Positions 11,017 through 22,457 of a stretch of DNA of 64,000 bases are shown here, piece by piece. The first letter of the stretch is position 1, and each line of letters opens with the position of its first letter. Below the pieces are notes generated by a model. It made no database searches, had not been told where the DNA came from, and was given only the letters and a program-made list of their open reading frames with translations. Made by a program: the position numbers and the translations under genes. Source of the DNA: Ascaris suum (lineage: Eukaryota; Nematoda; Chromadorea; Rhabditida; Ascarididae). The stretch is taken from positions 1,753,214-1,817,213 of the forward strand of contig CM024170.1 in the NCBI GenBank assembly GCA_013433145.1, written 5' to 3'.

Positions 11017-14000
11017 ATGTCTGTGGAATTATCCCCGATCACTGACCTCACGAAGAAGACGGTTATTGCTACGTCTCACTTCCGATAGTATTGCACCACT
11101 TTGGCGTTTCGTTACCTCTCTTCTCTCTACCAAGGTCTAAGGGGTAGTCCTGCAAGGACAGCGAATCATCCTCTAAATTCGAGTGGGGGAGGAGGGAGTG
11201 GGGAATTTGGGAAAGGTAAGAGGGAGTTGCCGAACACCTATAAGTGTTGTATTTGTTTTTTAGTGAAATGTGTTATGTCGGTGATGTGTGTGTAATAGTT
11301 TATATTAAGTGAGCTTCCTCTTCTTAGTGCATGAATTGGACGTCGATTATTGATTACCACTTAGTCACCAAAATAACTGCGGAAAAGAAGTAAGTAAACA
11401 TCGAAAATCTCTCTTCGTTGGGATAATTTCAATTCTACAGTGGCCGAGTCATTTGTGACAGCTGTAATAAGCAAACAAGTTTTTTTTTTCCGTATTATAT
11501 ATGCTGTACTGAGACGTCTCAATTGAACAGGTTGTTCAACTGCGCGAGCAGCTCAGGTCACGTGGTCTGTCAGCTAGTGGTACAAAGTCGGAGCTCATCG
11601 AGCGACTGAAAGAGAGTCTTACGAATGAGGAGAAGATTCTCGAGGGAGACGATAGTGTGTCGAAGGAGAATACCGGTTATTTAATCTATACTCATTTTTA
11701 TAGTGAGCTGTCTATTACTTATAAATCCCACAAGTCGTGCCAGGTGACACTCAATTCGGATGCGAAATCCCCCGAAGTCGGGGAATAGGTTTTTCTCGGA
11801 AGATGAGGGAAAAGGGATATAGCGTGACTGGGATGGTTATTGTGGGATAATGTTAAGTATATATTTTATTCGTGATGGTTAATTTCTGCGAATTTTGTTT
11901 TGTTCGTTGTGTAGTGTTTAAAATTAGGAGAGGTTGCTGGCCTGGTTGGTCATTGAATTAATTTCTATAGGTGAATTGGCATCTGTAATAACCATAATCG
12001 GTTATTTGAGATGAACTTGTTATTGAGTTTCCTTTCCAACGAACTTTAAGGTACCCGTCGAGTTGGGAAGGTGTTTCGTTGAAATCAGAGACCATATGGT
12101 TGAGTAACTTCGTTTAGTATAGATGTAATTTTGAAAATAAAAGACAAAGCTTTAAAGCAATCCGCTTCCTCCTCCTCCCCCCCCCCCCCCCCCTCGCCCG
12201 CCTGCCTTACAGATTCAATGATCTTCCTCTTGAAGGAAATTTTCTCTAGTGCTCGAATAGATTTTGAGGTTGAAAGAGGCTTTTTTGGTATTTTCGGCTA
12301 TTGAAGCCACAATTGCCGGCATCGTGCATACTGGAGCATATGCAAAATAACCAAAGATATTGTTAACTAAATAAACGCTGAGAAAACTGGAATAAGCGAA
12401 GCAAACCAAAGTTCTTGAAATGAGATCGTTTGCAGTAACGACGCATTTATCATAGGTAACGTGGACATTATCTTTACATTACCCTTCGCTGACTGAATAA
12501 GACATAGTGTGGACGTTACCTGCAATAGATGATCTTACTACCGAGAAAGTTGCACCTCGTTGGTGTATTTCGACGCGCAAACTGAGTCTTTCTTGATTAA
12601 ATGGCTACCTTCATGTCACTTATATGCGGCACTGCTTTACTAAATTTTCCAGAGCCTTTTTAAGCGGTTTCCGGCTTTTTTTTTCTTCAGCTGCCTGCAT
12701 GAACTCTCAGAAGTTGGTTTATGTTGGTTAAGTTTTATTTTACCTTCTCCAGATTTTGGTATCTTTCTGCACATCCCCTTCCCATTTGTTCAAAGGGATC
12801 GATCGGGAGGAGGGAAGGGTTGGGGGGGGGGAGGAATGTAAATGCCTGTTGACGGTCCATTGCACAGGTGTAACGTGTATTTTTAAAAAATATGTTATTC
12901 GCATTTGCGGTTTTAGAAACGTCTACTGCTGCTGATCCTTCTGTGAAAAACGACTTACTGAGTTCGGAATCTTCGCTCAAAAAAAGTGCGCTCGACGGTG
13001 GTGTGTCTGTAAGTGTTGGCACGGTTTTTTAATCGTTTTTTTTTTTTTTTTTTTTTTTGCATGACGTACACACGCTTCATTCTGTATTTGCTAAACACGA
13101 TCCGGCAGTGATTCCACTTCATCTCTATAGGTCAAGTCAAAGATCTTCATATGCTAGCGGCGAAAGGGCACGCAGATCAGGGATGTGCCACGTACCATGG
13201 GAAACGCTAGTGCATCAATATTGATACCATACAAAGACATCGACCCTAATTTGATCTCTTCTGAGCGCATGCGCCATCAAGCCAGGTGACTTATCAGGCG
13301 ACCCGTTGTTCAAGAATGAGTGCAGCCTGCAAAGGTGAAGTGGGATGGCTTCAGATTTTTATCGTTCGCACCCCAGTGGACTAGCCAACAAGGTGCACGG
13401 GGGAGGAGGCATCGAATGAAGGGTCAAATGAGTGCATGCTTAATTCCATCACAGGATTAAGTAGACTTTTCACTGATAGCAGCTGTTGTGACGAACGAGT
13501 GTGAGGTGGCGAGATGTAGGCAATGAATTCACACCGGGTGCATTCGCGGTCAAAAGTTTGCTACTGGAGAGATTGCTCCTCCGTTCAGTAGAAATCTGTT
13601 CTCTTTTAATTAGCATATGACCTTCATTGGTAATGACCGGGTCATTTCTGGATTCTAGCGTGATTTATATCCGGTTTGTTATCGGCTGGGATGACCGAAA
13701 ACCTACTGTATTATATGGATAAGATAGATCTATGAGCGAAGCATCGAAGCTCATGTTCAACATTCGACTGATACAAGCGGGGAAGACGGAAGAAATTCTG
13801 GAAATGGTTTTGTGGGCTCAGCATTTATCGCATTTTGAAGTGGCCATCGTCTTGGCGGTGAATGTGACACATCGTTATTTCAGTAATGTGTTGTCATGCC
13901 ATCATCAAATTTTAGCAATATTCACGTCGTCTTACTTCCTCTCAGTACTAATCGATTAAGCTATCACAACGATGAAGCCAAAGGAAAGAGTGGTGGCGGC

Positions 14001-17000
14001 TATGCTGCATTATTTATTTATTTATTTATTTCATAGTCACGATGTGGGGAAAACGCACCAAAAGTATAATCTTCAAAGATGATTTTTAGGTTCTTATTTC
14101 CATGATTTGCGCTGATGGAAGATCTTTAGGGTATCTTCTGTATTAGTTCCTCGATTTTTCAGTGCATGGAAATGCAAAAGCCTTGCACCTTTCTCCTGTG
14201 TAGAGGAACATCAGCCATCCTTTAAGTTCTATCCTGTTGTATTTTATTCTAGCTCTTCCCATACCTGGGTATTGCAGAAGGAAGGGGAGAAAGCAGTAAT
14301 CAAGGAGAAGGAGACAGAAAATAAGAAGGATGGTGAAGATACGTTAGATGCTAAGATGAAGAGGGCTATGCGTTTCGGTCTACCGCTCTCCGACGAAGAA
14401 CTCAAGCGTAAGCGGGCTGAAAGGTTTGTTATTGCACTGGCTGAATTTGTTTAACTAAGCTCACAAATTTGTATAGTGCAGTTAAAGATATTTTCATTTG
14501 TTGTAGATTATGAATTGGATTATTGCTGATGGTTGTTTGATCATTGATGGTTAATTGTCAGGTTTCATGTCTGATAGGTTGATGGAGAGGACAGTGTTAT
14601 GGTTTGGTAAATTTCAGGCAGGTGTGGAATCGAAATGCCTGATAAGGGATCGTTGAAGAATAACTTGATCTCATTTTTTCTTTGGTTATATATGATGCCC
14701 GTTGGCATTTTAGTTCTATCCCATTCTCGTCTTCAGCGATTCTTTTGCGAGTGCGGCGTTTTGCGCAGGAATAAGGTCTTCGATGCCTATTTTAATGAAT
14801 AATTCCAAACAGTAATATTGTATTGAATTGAACGACAGCAATTATCTTCGCAAGTAGAATAATAATAACGACTCCTTTCATATTCAATAATAGGTTAATG
14901 CATAGCTGTCTTCATTTCTTATGGTATGCTTCGTGTTTGCAGTTTGCTGTTCATTTTGGATGCGGTTTATGCGCATTATGTGAGATCTCCATTGCTTTTT
15001 GTCGCTAATCAAAGGAAATCACTCGAGCTCGTGAAGTTGAAAATGCAGTTGCTATAGTTATGCTCTCTGTTCCATATAGTTTTAAAAGTAGACTGCAAGG
15101 CAGTTGCACATTCCGAAATAGCAGTAAGTTGAAGCAGCTTGTTTAGATTTGGACTGAATGCAGGCGTCAGTGAAGGTGGCGCTTCTTCAGAGGAAGAGAA
15201 AAAGCGAAGGCGTCTCGAAAGGTTGGCTCTCGAGTCCATATTTACCTGTTGAAGGAGGGGGATTGGGAGGGCATTTTTACCTTGGCGATCTAATAGTTGG
15301 AAATGTACGTGTGGTATGAATTGGTCTTGCGGAATCGATTCCATTTGGCTGTTATATGACTCCAGACAGTTGCACTTCAAAGATTGCTCGAAATATTGAA
15401 TGTGTATATAAAATGGAGCTAATTTGATCTTACCCGTAGCTCTAAGTTTCATCCATAATTTTTGGCGTTTATGACACATATTTCAGACCAAACAGTTCTT
15501 GAGGCAATGTTTATACTGTATAGTTCAAGCTGAACTGTTCTTGCGACTAATTGTAACTTGTAGTTACCTTTACTCGAAAAAATGGAGTATCTCTTTCCAC
15601 ATGCCTCATTATGATTATCGGGGGATTGAAATTCTTGGAAAGGTGAGGATTGACTTTTAATGCTTGTTATCATTTAAAGTATTTGTGCAATAGTTATTCT
15701 TCCAGCGACGGTTTTTGTGGTAGAATCTGAGACGATTAATCTAGGTGCATGTTTTTGTTGTGTGCAAATGTCGAACTTTATGGAAGTTAGCGCAGTGGAT
15801 CTATTTCGAGAAGGGGGGAGGGGAACGTTGATCGGTGTACGTAGAACCTACCCCCTTCTCTTCGCCTTTCATCCAAAATTCATAGACAAGCAAATGCGTT
15901 TTTACAACGGTGGTTGTAGATTCGGTCCGGTGGATGGTGCGACCAAGAACAGCGCTTCGGTGTTGAATACTGAGGAGGTGCTAAGGAAACGTGCCGAGAG
16001 GTTCATTTCAGATTGTTGGCGTAAATTTCCGCCAAACGTTTTCAACTTTTCTAGGCGTTCACTTTGCTTGGAAAGTCTTTACAGTAGATTGCATGTAAAT
16101 TGCTTGATAGTAACGGAAAATGTAGTGGAAGGATTCGCTTTACCCGTATGTTCTGCTGTTTTTAGCGTTGCCCGACACCACTCACTGTGAAGCTGGAGGG
16201 AGTCGCGATTGTGTGTTGCCCATCATTTTGTTTGAAGGCATAGGAAAAGAGCAACAGAGTATTGTGTGATGTAAATCTCATCTATCTTTAGTGCTCTGTT
16301 TGCTTATTAACTAAAACTGTAAAGTAAAAAGTTAGTTATTGAAGAAGCGAATATGCATCCTGAGCTGTTGAGTAATGCAGAAATGGCAGAATTGGAGGAA
16401 CGAGGAGGAGGGATTTCGGTGTAATTGTGGCGTCAACTCTGCAAATACGTGAATTTTTGGTTGTTAGGGTGTTTTTGATGATGAAGTAAATTACCGAAAC
16501 ATTGAGTCCGACTTTTTTTCGTTCGGAAATTTAAAAGATATTCCGGCGATCCTTTTTCACATTTTCGATTCTCGTTTACTTTTATTTTTCGTGGTAGATT
16601 GCAATCCGGAAATGATTAAGGTGAGGTGATGCATTTAATATGAAAGTTAAAATACATCTTTCTCGTAACGCATTTTCTCCGAATAAATGTAGTTCAGTGG
16701 TGATAAAGGAAAAATAATGTCAGGTCTATTACAGGTGTATTATTCAGTTCTTTTTTTTTGGTATAAAACTTTAGTTTATATTATATATTCTGAGTTTCAC
16801 AACAGCTCGTAATGTTTTTATCAAAATACCTTTAGATTCGGGCTACCATTGAAAGGAAATGACACGACGATTAAACAGTCATCTATCGGTGGAGTGGAGA
16901 AAGCATCGCTGGAGGCACTTGAAAAAAGAGCGAAACGATTTGGCGTCTGTTCGGAGCAAGCTGAGGTGAACACTTTGTTTATTGTTTATTTCATTATCTG

Positions 17001-17909
17001 GTTCGATTATTCTCTTACCTGTAATACCTAAATTAATCTCTACCTCCGCAATTTAGTGTTTTAAGCCGAGCGAACCGGGCTAATGTAATAATCTGAACCG
17101 TTTATTGCATATTTCGGCCCAAGTTTTATACGTTGGATTGTTAAATTTGTTTGTTGCTGTAAAAGCGTGGAAATTTTACAGCTTATTGAGGCATTTCCGC
17201 CTAAAAATGAGCATCCTTCAACACGAGAAAAGGCGTAAAAGGTCATTGGTGTTCGTTGTGTTTTGTGAAGCAGAAGTTGGTTAACTAGAATGAAGATTAG
17301 AGTTATACGTAAGTATTCTTACCTGTCCTATCTATGTCACCATATATGTTCATTCTTTACTGAATTTTATTAAACTTTTAGTATATCTTCATTCGAAGCG
17401 GAAATGCAGTTGCAGTTTATAACTAAATCCCTGTCGAAAGGAAGTAAGCTCGTTCGTGACCTCTTTTACCTATAAAAACCTCTGAAAGAAACCCCGAGAC
17501 ATAGAGTGCACTCACTTTCGATGGGAGCTTTTCAATATCAGGGAGGAGACACGTCCATTCAATCTTCTATTCAGCGGTTATGCCAATGAAGGAAACCCTT
17601 TAAGAAAACACCAATTGATGAAATTTGTGCTCGCTGCAGCGAAATGGCATCGGTGGCGTCTTGTCTCAGCTTTATAGGAGCATATTCTGTGAGTGACTGC
17701 TAAATGGAGCATGCACCTCAAATTACCACCAAATGACGCATATGACATAAATTACCATCAAGTGGTGCATATACCGCAAATTACTATCAAATGGGACATA
17801 CGTGGCAAATGTGCCTAAAATACCGCAAGTTACCATTAAATGGCATAAATTTCAGGCCGAAATAAAGAAGTTACGAAGAGCAGAACGATTTGGCGTGAAT
17901 AAAAGTTGA
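11017..17909 (+). CDS. SARNP: SARNP/Tho1/CIP29-like SAP-domain mRNA-export protein, eight exons, complete
   Basis: Nuclear TREX-associated factor; the family binds nucleic acid through a SAP domain and the DEAD-box helicase DDX39B/UAP56 through C-terminal R-x-x-RFG motifs. Exons: 11017-11061, 11531-11675, 12917-13008, 14278-14423, 15147-15221, 15920-16000, 16836-16965, 17856-17909. They total 768 nt, with all phases matching, giving 255 residues (human SARNP is 210). The SAP domain is at about residues 10-45 (LREQLRSRGLSASGTKSEL across exons 1-2). A charged Ser/Lys/Glu linker follows. Six motifs come next: RAMRFG 123-128, RAERFG 140-145, RLERFG 165-170, RAERFG 192-197, RAKRFG 226-231 and RAERFG 246-251. 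Introns 4-6 each split the Arg codon of R-F-G in phase 2. Several donors are GTT-type (GTTATT, GTTTGT, GTTGGC, GTTCAT). Exon 1 is the least certain: it is short and its donor is weak. Confidence 0.9.
12177..12193. repeat. Poly-C tract in SARNP-like intron 2
   Basis: A 17-nt C run inside the intron between exons 2 and 3, preceded by a C/T-rich stretch. It is one of many G/C homopolymers in the window. Confidence 0.95.
13009..14277 (+). other. SARNP-like intron 3, containing a GC-richer block and a nested 75-codon frame
   Basis: The intron opens GTAAGT and closes TTGCAG. A long T run lies at about 13040-13058. From about 13130 to 13960 the base composition is clearly richer in G+C than the surrounding introns. 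A frame starting at the ATG at 13732 and ending at 13959 reads MSEASKLMFNIRLIQAGKTE and looks protein-like. It could be an old insertion, a nested gene fragment or an alternative exon; no splice sites convincingly define it. A TTTA tetranucleotide run occurs near 14010-14031. Confidence 0.4.
17700..17850 (+). repeat. Degenerate tandem repeat of about 30 bp in the last SARNP-like intron
   Basis: The motif AAATTACCATCAAATGG followed by a variant of GCATAT recurs four to five times with substitutions, ending only a few bases before the acceptor of exon 8 at 17856. Confidence 0.7.
17898..17903 (+). promoter_or_regulatory. AATAAA polyadenylation signal overlapping the SARNP-like stop region
   Basis: The codons AAT AAA just before AGT TGA spell a perfect AATAAA. 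If used, cleavage 10-20 nt downstream would leave almost no 3' UTR. The next AATAAA in this direction is near 18568. Confidence 0.45.
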
Positions 17910-20900
17910 ATGAATGGTTTGCATTCTGGTTTTATACCTCATCATACGTTCCGTTTTAATTTGCATATATTTTCACCTCGTTTGTTGGCTAAGTTTTGTC
18001 TGTTGGATTGTTATTTGTGAACACACAATATTGTTAGTGCTTATCAAATATTTGTTTTATATCTGCGAGACTCAGGACCTTCTGAAATCTCGTCGATCGA
18101 TGAACATCTAACCGATGTGTTGATGACACCGTTTGAACTGTTGAAATAGAGGACCATGAAAGGTTGGTTCGTTGTTGGGAAGCGTGCGGGCTTACATGAG
18201 CCCCTTAGGAGGACTTTAAGGTCGCATGGTGAGTCTTCATTTCAGCGATCCCCATGCTTTCACAGCCTAACTTTTGCTTCCAAAGTACAAGCTTCAGTGT
18301 GTCCCCTAATCGCAGTCAAGGCATTGGATAATTGTTCATAATCGTTGTGTGCTAATCCAGGGAGGTGTATGAGTACCAAGCTGAAGCGGAAGTGGTTTTA
18401 TAGCGATGAACTTAACGTGATTTAAGTGTAATGTCAGGTATTGCTGAGAGGAAATGTGTTGCATTTGTTGTTGTCTCATCTGTTCAGTCGTTTCTTTGGC
18501 ATTATGACAGAAGGGGGCTGTTGCGCAAGAAGAGGTATGTTGTTATATAAACTCGAAGAGAAAAACCAATAAAGGTGCAGCTAAATGTTTACTAGATACG
18601 TCTCCCATTAGTGGAAGAAGTTGTTTGAATGATTGCTTTTGGTTGAAGCAAGAGTATTTTTATGCTCAGGTAAACGCTGAAATAAAACTTTATTTTATTG
18701 ACAGCTGTAAGTTTTTTTTTTTTTAATTGACAGTATTTTATCAACAGCGTTTTATTGATAGCTATGAGTTTCTTTCCTCCGTGAAGTTTTCCCACCAAGT
18801 TTATTCATGTTTATTATCACAAAATTTTATTGCTATTATTTCCTCGTTGTTATTTCACTCTTGTTAAATTTTCGTTCGCCAGTAAATGCCTCAATGTCGT
18901 CGAGTTTTTGCTTTTATTCACTCCTCAATTCTTTCCATATTTCAAGCGACTACTAAATGTAACTCCGAGCATATAAAGTAAAGTAATTGTAGCAGCATTT
19001 TCAGTAGTTTAATTCTGTTTAATTGCATCTTATGTGATGGTGATGAGGCACTTTTTAATTTCAATTAGCTAGGTCAACTAGGCTAGCTAGGCTATGCTGC
19101 GTTGACGTTTGGATTTTATATACATGACCGGAAGTGATAATTTCAAAATGATCATATGACCATACAAGAAGTATGATCGGTTTAGATATAATGCATTCGA
19201 ATAGAAATTTCTTAAGGGTTATTTACAGCCGCATATTTGCATATCATTGGACTATTTGCAATGTAACGATGAATATTTTTTAGCGTCGTTTTATTTCGTA
19301 TTGTATATGATAATTTGCTTCTTTATCTATAAGCATTAATTTCCTTTGAACAATTGCAAGTTCTTCCCTCTCTTTTTTTTTTCGAATATTTATTGATAAT
19401 ATTATTTTTTTATTGATAATAATTTAGAAATATTAGGAAATATGAGATGCGAATTAGAAATAACTGAATGAATACATTGATGAACGATATTGAAGATATA
19501 TTTTATCCAATGTGAATAGATATTTTGCACATAGTTGGCTCTATATAGAACCTTTTATACATTGAGGTGATAATAATTATCTTTATTTTTTCACGGCTGA
19601 TAATTCGTTGCTTAATAAACCTTTCCGTATGTTATTTATCTCGTTCATTGAATTGATCATTTTCATTTTTTTTTTTTTAATTGCATAAATTGCTTTTTGC
19701 ATATGATTGATTATATGAATTTCGGTATATATATACTTTTTTTTTCTTCCAGTATATATATGTGCGTTGTTTTGTATAAATGTTGTTGTTTATTGTGGTT
19801 GATGTACCATTTGCGATCTCGTTTGATCGATTACTATCTTAGATGCGATTAATGGCTATCGCAGTCGTCATACCCCCACCCCCCCCCCCCCCCCCCCCAT
19901 CCCGCCGAATGAGGATTTAGTTTCCTTTTCTGGATTGGGATGCTGGAATGATATTCGATTGGTTTGCGAAGGGTGGCAGACAAGTTATGCAGGTGAAGGT
20001 GAATTAGTTTAAAATATTCGTTTGTTTTGTTTGCGTGACGAAATATTCAAATTCGTGCGATGAGATTATTGCGATCCGTGCTGAATTGTTACTTGCATGA
20101 TTAGGTGTTGTTTTATGATGAGGTCGATTCACCTCGGTGTTCATTGATGATCGTCGACGTTATCTCAGGTGGTTGTTGTTTTTTGTGTGAGTCGATTTGA
20201 GCCTATAAAATTGCTCAAAATTAATGCATTCCATGCCTAGCCGTCATTTCCGTTTTGAATATTCAACTCACTTTATTAAATTCAAATTTTTTTTTTCAAG
20301 GGTTGGAGATTTTATTTGGAAATTGAAATTCCTATGCGAATTTATGCGGTTGCAATTTTCCTCGAACACTGAAAAAAATATTTGAGAGAGAGTGAGATAG
20401 GAAATGATTTTAGTAAATATGCGGATAGGAGAGTGGAATAGGTGAGAGAAATGAAATGGAATAGAAATAGAAAATAAAACATAGAGAAGAAAAAAAATAT
20501 CATATATATAATGCCACTATAGACAGCGGGAAGCTTACATTATGGACTTAACAGTATACTTTAGGACTCTTTAACTTTGGTTGGGTGTAATAATTTGTCC
20601 TGCAAAACCATTGCAAAGAGTATTCTGGTGATGAAAAAATGCTAGAATATTTCGCAGGTACTCAGCCCACCTGATCTTCAACCGAACAGTTCTAATCACG
20701 AGAGAGTTGGATGGGAGGAAGAGGGTGAGAGAGATGATGGTCGACCCAATAAGGTGCCTAGATTTAAAGTGGACATGGCTGCAATATTATCTCATATAGT
20801 TCAGCGAGTTCACTATTGGCCGATCCTCTGTTCATATTTGTGATCGAAGTTTTGCATTTTATGCAGTTTATGATGTGTGGTTTTGAATATTGCTAGTCGC

Positions 20901-21160
20901 ATATGTTTTCCGGGAATAAAAGAAGGTGTTTTGGATCAAAATTTTGTTGTCTTGTAAAATTATTCCTTTGAAAAGGTGTCAGTATCTTTTAATTTCCCAA
21001 ATCTTTTTCTAATTGAACGGTCCTTAAATTTTTATTATTTTTGGAAGGTTTACTTGATTCAGGGACACTTATGAGCGCTGAATACAATATCTTTTTTTTT
21101 TGTGTAATTTTCAAGGATTCTAAAGAGAAGTCATAGATTTCGGAGTGTTTAAAAAATTTT
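17910..21160. other. Spacer between the SARNP-like and RNF25-like genes
   Basis: About 3.2 kb without a supportable gene. It contains a 20-nt C run at 19879-19898 (with CCCCCA just before it), several T runs, and AT-rich DNA with TTTGCATAT-type motifs near 19238 and 19695. An AATAAA at about 18568 could serve the upstream gene. The length argues against a close-spaced nematode operon. Confidence 0.55.
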
Positions 21161-21174
21161 TTTTTATTTTTCAG
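21161..21174 (+). promoter_or_regulatory. Probable spliced-leader (trans-splice) acceptor of the RNF25-like gene
   Basis: A T-rich tract ending TTTTTCAG lies only 4 nt before the ATG at 21179, in the pattern typical of nematode spliced-leader acceptor sites. It could also be an ordinary acceptor following a non-coding first exon. Confidence 0.4.
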
Positions 21175-21178
21175 TCCA

Positions 21179-22383
21179 ATGGTGGAAGACGATTCAGAGG
21201 TGGAAGCTCTAGAGAGTATTTTCGGTGATGACCTCAGCATCATTAAGCGGTATACTTTATACACTTTTTTTTGTAATCAGTCTTCTTTCATATGTATAAT
21301 TAATTCATACTGAAATGAAGGGTCTGATCCAGAAAATTCTTGAAGAGGCTAATCCAGAAGACCCAATGATTTTTCATAATCTTCCTGTGGCAACAAAGTC
21401 GTCACATTCTCGAGGAGCCATTGGATTTGCTCATGGCTATACATTTATGCAGTTAGCCATTTCCTCTAGCTATTATTTTCAATGCAGAAGTCAACTTTGA
21501 GTTATTCAAAAATTATATGATCTTCGATGGATAATATGACCTCTTTGAAGGGAATTCAGAAATTCTGAGTAGATAACCGTTGGTCACCGTTGACTAATTA
21601 ATCAACTAGCGTTTGTTCAGCTGGTGTTGGTTTGTTGCGTTGTACCGAACTGAGCAATGAGAGTACATTAAAGGAATATTGCCTACTGCTATGGGTATTC
21701 GAACTTTCCTAGTTCCATCATAAAAGGATATCGTTCAACAAGGTGGTGACCGTGAGCGCCGGAAAAAGATGAACTGTGAGAACGGTGATCGGTGCCGAAA
21801 TTTACGAGACGTAAACCTGTTCAAAAATTTCTTCAATATGAGGTCAGGGGAAAAAATTTTGGGTATTTATGGCGGTTATAGTTTTATCGACTCGTTCCGT
21901 CTCTCCATCGATGTACTGCTTAACGATTCTTCCAATCATCTCGATTTCTTTTAATGTTATTGCTAATCTATGTTTGAGCGTAATTCCTTTAAAGCATTAT
22001 ATTTTGCTCACATTCAATTCATTGCAGGGAGGATAGAGTGATACTCGAGATGAATGTACATCCATTGGAGAGTGCTTTGCATTCACCACCAACTATTCGG
22101 GTGACTATTGAAATTGGTTCCAATGTGAGGTTTACACCTTTTTTTGAGGTTTACACATTGATCACTTCTCAGCGGTTTAAACGTTTTACAACTATATGGT
22201 GCAATCTTCTATTGAAAGGAAAGCGTTGTTCGTTAAAGTTGTTATCGATACCTTTCATCTTAGCATAGGTAAATTGGTAAATTACTACGGAGTGCACCAC
22301 AGGTAAATTACCTGTTATATTTATGCTGTCGCATACTTAAGCACCATTGTTAATGTCGTCTTTTTAGTATCTATTTATTTATG

Positions 22384-22457
<74 letters not shown>

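Noticed and set aside
11101..11295. Plus-strand frame ending near GGGAAAG|GTAAGA as SARNP-like first exon
   Set aside because: Its donor is phase 1 and does not match exon 2; the exon at 11017-11061 matches in phase and completes the SAP helix.
11340..11390. ATG-started frame with a GTAAGT donor as alternative SARNP-like first exon
   Set aside because: The donor is phase 2, incompatible with the phase-0 start of exon 2.
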